From positions 1-11,990 of the forward strand of contig JALOPT010000035.1 of assembly GCA_025453715.1 (NCBI GenBank): a stretch of 11,990 nt of DNA, in the 5' to 3' direction. Each line of letters begins with the position of its first letter. Positions within the stretch are counted from its first letter, which is position 1. This stretch comes from Methanoregulaceae archaeon. Its GTDB lineage: Archaea > Halobacteriota > Methanomicrobia > Methanomicrobiales > Methanospirillaceae. Below, piece after piece: positions 5,402 through 11,162 of the stretch. Below the pieces are notes generated by a model. It searched no databases and had not been told where the DNA came from. It saw nothing but the letters and a program-made list of their open reading frames with translations. A program made the position numbers and the translations under genes.

Positions 5402-7515
5402 TACTGCTCACCTCCAAGGAGGAATGCATCAATCTGAGCAACAATCTGTGGCGTTGCAAAGTGGTTCATCCAGATTGCGCCACCCGGGCAGAAACCACCG
5501 CAGGTACCGCAGCCTTTACATTTTGCTTCTGTAACCTGCATGACTTTTCTTCCATCTTTCTCTACGAGAGCAAGTGCGGTGTATGGGCATAAATTGACAC
5601 ACATCCCGCATCCTGCGCACTTCTCCTCGATACACTGGGCGAAGTACGGTTCAAGTTCCACATGACCGGTATGGATCGGTATACTTGCTGCCGATGCAGC
5701 ACCTTCTGCTGAAGCAACCGTGTCAGGAATATCCTTTGGTCCCTGGCAGGCCCCTGCAAGGAAAACACCGGCTGTAGTGGTACCGCACGGGTTTAATTTC
5801 GGGTGTGCCTCAAGGAGCCATCCGTCCATGGAACAGGACACACCGAAGAGTTTCCTGGTCCTGTTGGTGTCGGCTGCGGGCTGGACTGCTGCTGCAAGCA
5901 CGACAAGGTCGACTTCAAGTTTCATTGGCCTGTCAAGAAGGGTGTCATCTGCATACACCATGAGGTTCTTCGTGGCCGGGTCTTCAAGAATGTTCGAGAC
6001 ACGTCCACGGATGAACTTTGCACCCTCGTCCTGGATGCGGTAATAGAACTCTTCGTACATCTTACCGAAGGACCTGATATCCATGTAGAAGATATACGGC
6101 TGGCATCCCGGCATCTTTTCAATGAGCTGGTGGGCATGTTTCAGCGAATACATGCAGCAGAACCTTGAACAGTAAGGCTTGCCGATCCCGGTATTGTCCC
6201 TCGAACCTGCACAGAGGAGGAATGCGACCTTCTTTGGTGCGACCCCGTCACTCGGGCGGACCATGTGGCCACCGGTCGGACCGGATGCACAGATCAGGCG
6301 TTCGAACTCAAGGCTGGTGATAACGTTTTCATATCTCTTGTAGCCCCACTCGGTCTTGTTCTCGATGGGGAAGATATCGTACCCGGTTGCAAGAATTGCT
6401 GTACCAACCTTTACCTTGACAAATTCATCTTCCTGGTTAAGGTCGATTGCTCTCTTTTCATCACCACAGATCTTGACGCAGAGGTCACACTTGATACAGG
6501 ATTCCTTGTCAATGGTGTAGATAAGGGGAACGACCTGCGGGTGCTGGATGTAGATTGCCTTCCTTGGCTTCATCCCTTCTTCAAAGGTGTTTGGCTGGAC
6601 GACCGGGCAGACTGCCTCGCAGTCACCGCAGCCGTTACAGCCCCCTCCGACTATGCCTCTTGCCTCTGCCTCTTTTGGAGTGAGGACGCCACGTGCTTTC
6701 TTCCTGATGGTGACATCGAAATTACCGATGTAACCTTCTACGGATTCAACATCGCAATAGGTCATCAGCTCGATATTTTCGCTCCTTCCGACGTCCACCA
6801 TTTTCGGGGTGAGGATACACTGTGAACAGTCGAGGGTCGGGAACGTCTTGTCGAGCTGGGACATGCGACCGCCGATGGTCGGGGTCTTCTCGACCAGGTA
6901 GGTCTTGATACCGGCGTTTGCCAGGTCGAGAGCGGCCTGCATACCTGCAACACCTGCACCGACGACCATTGCTGCCCTCTCAACAGGAACACTCTTCGGG
7001 AAGAGGTCTTCGAGGAGTGATGCCTTTGCAACAGCAATACGGATTGCGTCCTTTGCTTTGTCTGTTGCCCCTTCCGGGTCATGCATGTGCACCCACGAGT
7101 TCTGCTCGCGGATGTTTGCCATCTCGAACTTGAACGGGTTAAGGCCACCTTCCTTGGTTGCCGTCCTGAACGTTGGTTCGTGGAGACGTGGTGAGCATGC
7201 CGCAACAACGACCCCGGTGAGTTTGTTATCCTTGATTGCCTTATCGATTACAGCCTGCCCGGGCATCGAGCACATGTACTTGTAGTTGTCAACATAGGCG
7301 ACATTCGGAATGGATTTTGAATATTCCTGTACTGCGTTGATATCCATTGAACCGGCAATGTTTGTACCACAGTGGCAGATGAAAACCCCTACCCGTGCCT
7401 CTTTCTTTGCCTCGGGCTGTTCTCCGATTGCGGCTTTCTTTGGTGCCTGTTTCTTTACTGCAGCGGTGGTCTCTTTCTTGGGCGCTGTCTCTTTCTTGGT
7501 TTTTCTTTCAGCCAT
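5401..7515 (-). CDS. hdrA: Heterodisulfide reductase subunit A (flavin-based electron bifurcation), with lysine-rich N-terminal tail
   Basis: HdrA (704 aa) holds the FAD that splits electron pairs between heterodisulfide and ferredoxin. Visible elements in order: a lysine/alanine-rich tail (1-40); the HdrA N-terminal domain with CHCG (47-50), MCSMPGQ near 82 and ACSPRLHEPTFR near 107-117; an FAD dinucleotide fold GAGVAGMQAA (186-195); LDCSQC (229-233); an inserted ferredoxin domain with C293/C296/C299/C303 and C340/C343/C346/C350; and a C-terminal 2[4Fe-4S] domain, C633-C643 and C666-C676. The ATG at 7515 is preceded by GAGGAGGG; reading could extend to 7584 inside hdrB, but with no such signal. 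The canonical protein starts at about residue 41 here, so the tail is extra. It partners with HdrB, HdrC and MvhD. Confidence 0.98.
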   Translation of the reverse strand: MAERKTKKETAPKKETTAAVKKQAPKKAAIGEQPEAKKEARVGVFICHCGTNIAGSMDINAVQEYSKSIPNVAYVDNYKYMCSMPGQAVIDKAIKDNKLTGVVVAACSPRLHEPTFRTATKEGGLNPFKFEMANIREQNSWVHMHDPEGATDKAKDAIRIAVAKASLLEDLFPKSVPVERAAMVVGAGVAGMQAALDLANAGIKTYLVEKTPTIGGRMSQLDKTFPTLDCSQCILTPKMVDVGRSENIELMTYCDVESVEGYIGNFDVTIRKKARGVLTPKEAEARGIVGGGCNGCGDCEAVCPVVQPNTFEEGMKPRKAIYIQHPQVVPLIYTIDKESCIKCDLCVKICGDEKRAIDLNQEDEFVKVKVGTAILATGYDIFPIENKTEWGYKRYENVITSLEFERLICASGPTGGHMVRPSDGVAPKKVAFLLCAGSRDNTGIGKPYCSRFCCMYSLKHAHQLIEKMPGCQPYIFYMDIRSFGKMYEEFYYRIQDEGAKFIRGRVSNILEDPATKNLMVYADDTLLDRPMKLEVDLVVLAAAVQPAADTNRTRKLFGVSCSMDGWLLEAHPKLNPCGTTTAGVFLAGACQGPKDIPDTVASAEGAASAASIPIHTGHVELEPYFAQCIEEKCAGCGMCVNLCPYTALALVEKDGRKVMQVTEAKCKGCGTCGGFCPGGAIWMNHFATPQIVAQIDAFLLGGEQ
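7469..7504. repeat. 18-bp tandem duplication in the hdrA N-terminal tail
   Basis: The 13-mer GTCTCTTTCTTGG occurs at 7469-7481 and again at 7487-7499, exactly 18 bp apart. In hdrA this encodes two copies of a six-residue unit (KKETAP, KKETTA). A diverged relative (KKQAPKK) follows. It points to growth of the tail by in-frame slippage. Confidence 0.75.
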
Positions 7516-7522
7516 GTTCAGT

Positions 7523-7530
7523 CCCTCCTC
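7523..7530 (-). promoter_or_regulatory. Shine-Dalgarno deciding the hdrA start
   Basis: GAGGAGGG on the minus strand, 7 nt before the ATG at 7515 and overlapping the hdrB stop. It makes the lysine-rich tail part of the translated protein and argues against the upstream in-frame start at 7584. Confidence 0.8.
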
Positions 7531-8443
7531 ACAGCACCTTCTGCAGGAACGGTTCGCAGCTGATCGCATGGAGATCAAGTGCAAGGTCCTGCGGGCTCAT
7601 TCCCTGTGCCAGTCCAAGAAGTTCACAATAGTGGAGTACTGGAAGGTTGTATTTGACCCCGAATTTCTCCTCGATTTCAATCTGGCCGCGGTCAAACTGG
7701 AGCTGACAGAACGGGCAGATATCAGTGAGGGCATCAACTTTTGCATCCTGCAGGTTGATCAGCTTCTCGTTGGCGATATCAAGTGCATGTACGATATCAT
7801 AACCCCTGACACCGCCACCGGCACCGCAACACTGCATCTTCTGACGGTATTCGACAGGGGTTGCACCAAGAGCGGCGACGAGTTCTTCCATCCAGGTCGG
7901 TGCTTCGGTGTTCAGTAAGTCCTGGTCTTTAAAGTCACGCTCTTTTTTCGGCTTCATGAGGTGACATCCATAATGGACGGCAATCCTTGCACCGGTCAGC
8001 GGATTCGTAACGCTGTCCCTTACTTTGTCTACTCCGACAATATCCTTGTCGTACATGAGTTCTGCAAGGTGGTAGACATTGATCGAGCCCTTGAATTCCA
8101 TATCTATGGTCTTTAAGACTTCGTTGACTCCGTCACGCAGTTCATCGTGGTGTTTCAGCTTGTGGTTCACTTCCCAGATAGACTTGTAACAGCCATTGCA
8201 GAGGAGTGCAATGTCCATTTTCATCTGTTCGGCGAGCACGAGGTTGCGTGCGGCCATCGCATACCAGACGTTTAAGTCAATGGAACCGAATGCACCTGGT
8301 GCAGGGCAACAGCTGGCGCCCTTAAGCTCGACAAGTTCTATGCCGAGTTTCTTGCTTGTTTTAATTGCTGCTGCTTCAGCACCGGGATACCGGTTTGGAG
8401 CAATGCAGCCGAGATAAAATGCGTATTTATGTTTTGCTTCCAT
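7529..8443 (-). CDS. hdrB: Heterodisulfide reductase subunit B (catalytic, two CCG domains)
   Basis: HdrB (304 aa) is the site where CoM-S-S-CoB is reduced, using two noncubane [4Fe-4S] clusters. Both cysteine-rich CCG domains are complete: C13, C45-C46, C82 and C85 in the first, and C160, C205-C206, C243 and C246 in the second. The spacing C-x31-CC-x35-CxxC of the first copy matches the family pattern. Length is normal. The ATG at 8443 follows GGAGGGG, which overlaps the end of hdrC, 6 nt upstream. The soluble HdrABC type is meant here; no membrane HdrDE is encoded in the window. Confidence 0.97.
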   Translation of the reverse strand: MEAKHKYAFYLGCIAPNRYPGAEAAAIKTSKKLGIELVELKGASCCPAPGAFGSIDLNVWYAMAARNLVLAEQMKMDIALLCNGCYKSIWEVNHKLKHHDELRDGVNEVLKTIDMEFKGSINVYHLAELMYDKDIVGVDKVRDSVTNPLTGARIAVHYGCHLMKPKKERDFKDQDLLNTEAPTWMEELVAALGATPVEYRQKMQCCGAGGGVRGYDIVHALDIANEKLINLQDAKVDALTDICPFCQLQFDRGQIEIEEKFGVKYNLPVLHYCELLGLAQGMSPQDLALDLHAISCEPFLQKVL

Positions 8444-8449
8444 GGTTGC

Positions 8450-9031
8450 TTACCCCTCCCGTTCCTTGACTATCCTGTCAGCATTCGCCTTGAGTTTATA
8501 ATAGTCCAGGATCTTCTGTATGCCTGGGATGAATTCCTTATATGTGTGGGTAGTTGGTGGATCGGCATCCATTCCAAGTTTTACACGGGCCGCCCGGTTT
8601 ACATCATTGTTTGGGACACCATGGCCGGTTGTGTAAATCGCCTGCACGGTCTTTAAGAAATTGACCGGAATGATATCACGTTTGAAGGCGAGGTTTCTCA
8701 TCGCCATGATGACATCGGTCGGTGCGATGTCACGCGGACAGCGGTCGGTGCAGCTGTAACAGGTGGTGCAGAGCCAGAGGTCCGGGTCAGTCAGGGCTTC
8801 TGTTTCAAGACCAAGCACAACACGCCTGACGAATTTCCTGATCCGGTACGAGCTCCTTGGAGCTGATGGACAGGAAGCGGTACATGTACCACACTGGTAG
8901 CACATGTGGGGAATTGTCATCGAGATTTTCTCTACCGAATCCGTGAATTCAGGATGAGCATCATCGCCGTACATGTAGCGGTCGCGGAGTTTGGCCTCCA
9001 ATGCTTCTGGATATCCTTTTATTTTTGCCAT
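8450..9031 (-). CDS. hdrC: Heterodisulfide reductase subunit C (2[4Fe-4S])
   Basis: HdrC (193 aa) passes electrons from HdrA to HdrB. Two cluster motifs are visible: C44-x2-C47-x2-C50-x3-C54-P (CYQCGTCTASCP) and C88-x2-C91-x2-C94-x3-C98-P (CTTCYSCTDRCP). The rest is helical and matches the HdrC family in length, with MRNLAFKRDIIP after the second cluster. I chose the ATG at 9031 because GAGGTGA (9037-9043) stands 5 nt before it; the GTG at 9040 lies within this element. It starts 10 nt after the polyferredoxin gene ends. Confidence 0.97.
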   Translation of the reverse strand: MAKIKGYPEALEAKLRDRYMYGDDAHPEFTDSVEKISMTIPHMCYQCGTCTASCPSAPRSSYRIRKFVRRVVLGLETEALTDPDLWLCTTCYSCTDRCPRDIAPTDVIMAMRNLAFKRDIIPVNFLKTVQAIYTTGHGVPNNDVNRAARVKLGMDADPPTTHTYKEFIPGIQKILDYYKLKANADRIVKEREG

Positions 9032-9036
9032 ACCTG

Positions 9037-9043
9037 TCACCTC
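9037..9043 (-). promoter_or_regulatory. Shine-Dalgarno deciding the hdrC start
   Basis: GAGGTGA on the minus strand, 5 nt before the ATG at 9031. It overlaps the stop codon of fwdF and rules against the upstream GTG at 9040. Confidence 0.75.
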
Positions 9044-10202
9044 ACGCCTTCTCCATCATTTTCAGGTTCACCTGAGCAGGGATATCTTCCTTGACCTTTG
9101 ATGTCCGCTTCTCGAAGAGTTTTGCCTTGATTTTCTTGAACAGCTCAGTTTCCTCGCCTTTCATCCGGACCCCGTCTCTCTGGAGGACAATAATATCCTC
9201 ACCCGGGCATGCATTTACACATGCACCACAAAGAATACAGAAATCCTTGTTGACTGCGATTGTGGACTCGATCTCGCCCTTCATATCCGCTGCTGCCTTC
9301 GGGGTTGGGAGATAGATGGCATTTGCAGGGCAGATATCCACGCAGGTTGAGCAACCACCGGGACATTTTGCTGCATTAAATTCAATATCCCCGGTAAAGA
9401 TCTTCTCAATTGTGATGGCTTCTGTCGGGCAGTTCACTGAACACCATGTACAGGTGCAGCACTGCTTCTGGTCGATATTTACTTCACCGGCCATCTTGTC
9501 GCTTACAATCTCGCGCTCTACCGTGATGCACTCTTCAGGACAGAGTTCAACACAGACTTTACATGCATCGCACTTTGTCTCGTCCCACACAACTTCCCCT
9601 TCAACCTTGCCGCTTTCGGCGGTGAATGGCTTGTGCTTCACATCGATTGCAGGACAGACTGCCCCGCAGATTCCACAAAGTGTGCATTTCTCATCATCAA
9701 CCTTGAATGTGGTCTTGCTCTTCAACGCAACCTGCCGCTCATTTGCAGTTGCATCAGTGCCCTCGTAAACCGGGACATCACGAAGAATTGCATCCCTTGG
9801 GCAGACCTCATCACAGATTGTGCACTTTACGCACTTTTCCTGGTCGATCTTTGCTGTCAGGTCATATTGTGGGAACCCTTCCTTTTCAAGAATGGGGAGC
9901 CTCTCTTCGCCATCGACCTTGTGGGTCAGTGCATTGAATGGGCACATAATTACGCAGACGCCACAATAAACACACTTCTGCTCATCAATATCCACTGGTG
10001 CAGCGTAATCAACTGCACCCCGCCGTACCGCCCCTACAAGTCCGAGAACGATCGCCTCTTCAGGACAGGCATCAACACAAACGCCACATCCTGTACAGAC
10101 TTCCGAATTCAGGATCAGGGTACTCGTGTTCTGCAGAAGTTTCTGCGTATTCACGAAATTTACTCCATCCCGTACCTTGGAGTATTTAGGAAACAATGTC
10201 AT
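9042..10202 (-). CDS. fwdF: Polyferredoxin with eight [4Fe-4S] motifs (FwdF/FmdF type)
   Basis: This 386-aa polyferredoxin is the expected electron wire between HdrA and the formylmethanofuran dehydrogenase core. Eight four-cysteine motifs are visible, starting at residues 36, 77, 124, 173, 211, 248, 280 and 322. Seven follow CxxCxxCxxxCP. The seventh has an extra residue, CPGGCSTCVDICP. Between them are the long linkers usual in FwdF. The C-terminal 45 residues are lysine-rich and lack clusters. I placed the start at the ATG (10202) because GGAGTGAGG stands 8 nt before it. A GTG at 10229, overlapping the previous gene's stop, would add nine residues. MvhB-type polyferredoxins are similar, but the operon with fwdDBAC favours FwdF. 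Confidence 0.9.
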   Translation of the reverse strand: MTLFPKYSKVRDGVNFVNTQKLLQNTSTLILNSEVCTGCGVCVDACPEEAIVLGLVGAVRRGAVDYAAPVDIDEQKCVYCGVCVIMCPFNALTHKVDGEERLPILEKEGFPQYDLTAKIDQEKCVKCTICDEVCPRDAILRDVPVYEGTDATANERQVALKSKTTFKVDDEKCTLCGICGAVCPAIDVKHKPFTAESGKVEGEVVWDETKCDACKVCVELCPEECITVEREIVSDKMAGEVNIDQKQCCTCTWCSVNCPTEAITIEKIFTGDIEFNAAKCPGGCSTCVDICPANAIYLPTPKAAADMKGEIESTIAVNKDFCILCGACVNACPGEDIIVLQRDGVRMKGEETELFKKIKAKLFEKRTSKVKEDIPAQVNLKMMEKA

Positions 10203-10210
10203 GTATTTTA

Positions 10211-10219
10211 CCTCACTCC
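10211..10219 (-). promoter_or_regulatory. Shine-Dalgarno deciding the fwdF start
   Basis: GGAGTGAGG on the minus strand, 8 nt before the ATG at 10202, located in the 23-nt spacer between the two ferredoxin genes. It favours the ATG over the overlapping GTG at 10229. Confidence 0.65.
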
Positions 10220-10225
10220 GTTTAC

Positions 10226-10489
10226 TCACTGTACCTTTGCCTTCCCTGCACTCCAGGGACCGGCCAGTCTGATAACATCATGTGGACATGCTTCGACACA
10301 TACGCCGCAACCGGCGCAAAGTTCTGCCTTGAAGTCAAGGACGACAGATTTTCCGTCCTTGACCTTGTAGATCTTTTCTTTGGTAACTGGATCTACGGTA
10401 TGCAGCTCTAATGCGTCAACCGGGCACGCCACCACACAATTGTTACAGCCGGTACAATGCTCCATGTTAATATGCACTGCAAATGCCAT
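10226..10489 (-). CDS. fwdG: Small 2[4Fe-4S] ferredoxin (FwdG-like), first gene of the operon
   Basis: This 87-aa protein has two complete ferredoxin motifs: C12-x2-C15-x2-C18-x3-C22-P and C58-x2-C61-x2-C64-x3-C68-P. The 35-residue insert between them, with the charged VTKEKIYKVKDGK stretch, makes it longer than a minimal clostridial ferredoxin. By position next to the polyferredoxin and ahead of hdr and fwd genes it fits FwdG, which contacts the formylmethanofuran dehydrogenase core. A free ferredoxin that carries the low-potential electrons is also possible. The ATG at 10489 has GTGAT, part of the anti-16S complement, 5 nt upstream. It lies directly behind the operon promoter. Confidence 0.85.
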   Translation of the reverse strand: MAFAVHINMEHCTGCNNCVVACPVDALELHTVDPVTKEKIYKVKDGKSVVLDFKAELCAGCGVCVEACPHDVIRLAGPWSAGKAKVQ

Positions 10490-10494
10490 GCTTA

Positions 10495-10499
10495 ATCAC
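10495..10499 (-). promoter_or_regulatory. Shine-Dalgarno of the first operon gene
   Basis: GTGAT on the minus strand, 5 nt before the ATG at 10489. It pairs with the 3' end of archaeal 16S rRNA, but less strongly than the sites inside the operon. Confidence 0.45.
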
Positions 10500-10510
10500 G
10501 CACCAGCTCG

Positions 10511-10529
10511 ATCGATTTTAAAAATCGAT
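10511..10529. promoter_or_regulatory. Perfect 19-bp palindrome, candidate operator of the fwd-hdr operon
   Basis: ATCGATTTT-A-AAAATCGAT: perfect 9-bp arms around one base. It abuts and partly overlaps the TATA box (10527-10534) and ends about 7 bp before the predicted start near 10504. A dimeric regulator bound here would block TBP or RNA polymerase. Confidence 0.6.
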
Positions 10530-10534
10530 ATAAA
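10527..10534 (-). promoter_or_regulatory. TATA box of the fwd-hdr operon
   Basis: Minus-strand TTTATATC, preceded by a T-run, is close to the archaeal TATA consensus. It predicts a start around 10504 and a short leader of about 15 nt carrying the Shine-Dalgarno of the first ferredoxin gene. Confidence 0.6.
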
Positions 10535-11162
10535 AAAAGTTGTAAAATAATGTAGATAAACTCTTCTGAATTGCAATGGACAATTGTTGCATGTTTAATC
10601 CGGCCATTAAGGTATAGCGATTAACTGATAATGAAATAAAGTATACATACTTACAACGAAGAGAAAAAATTTATGCGCTATTTTGCATGATTTTTCGATT
10701 TTACCCGAAAACAAGGGCAAACCAGGGGTATTACATTGTTCCGCTGTGGCACCCCACCCGGATCTGAAATTCAAACAGAATTACCCGGTTAAATTTCATG
10801 CATACCCGGGATCAGGTTGATGGGATGGAAATTCCTGCTATTGAAGATTCAGTGCAGTCCACTGTTCCAATTAACTTCCATTCATTGTCAGGGTGTCAGC
10901 ACCGGGAAAAATCGGGCTGAAATCCGGGACATTTATAGGACCAATAGCGGGGTAGATCGAACCTTGACGTTAATGATCCAGCGATGAAGAAACCCGGGCC
11001 TCCTCAATAGGCTATACTCCCTGAAAATTTGCCGGTTTGCCAATTGAAGCACAAGGATAAAATTCCGCGGCTGGAACGTTTTTTTTCTGAAGGAAAAGGC
11101 CGGTATGTTGATGGTTTATAGTAATAGTGTCCCTGGTTATCATTGTCCGTGCCCACGCCCGG
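10535..11162. other. Long intergenic region without a recognised gene
   Basis: About 630 bp between the operon promoter and the acetolactate decarboxylase stop. I find no protein with family resemblance, no tRNA or rRNA, no CRISPR repeat and no transposase remnant. The left part (10535-10700) is AT-rich and holds a 14-bp palindrome at 10639-10652. The right part is of mixed composition with several ACCCGG words. A T8 run on the plus strand lies at 11079-11086. A strong terminator for the decarboxylase gene is not evident. Confidence 0.6.
10639..10652. repeat. 14-bp palindrome upstream of the fwd-hdr promoter
   Basis: AAGTAT-AC-ATACTT, with 6-bp arms and a 2-bp centre, about 105 bp upstream of the TATA box. 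It has the same 6-2-6 layout as the palindrome at the mcrB promoter but a different sequence. Its function is unknown. Confidence 0.4.

Noticed and set aside
7515..7584. Upstream start of hdrA adding 23 residues
   Set aside because: It lies inside the hdrB coding end and lacks a Shine-Dalgarno, whereas the ATG at 7515 has GAGGAGGG at proper spacing.
10203..10229. GTG start of the polyferredoxin overlapping the previous stop
   Set aside because: The downstream ATG at 10202 has a much better Shine-Dalgarno. The overlapping GTGA arrangement remains possible, so the nine-residue difference is noted rather than excluded.
10490..11162. Mobile element, CRISPR or tRNA in the long intergenic region
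   Set aside because: No terminal repeats, transposase fragments, regularly spaced repeats or tRNA B-box/cloverleaf were found. The three ACCCGG words are unevenly spaced and short.
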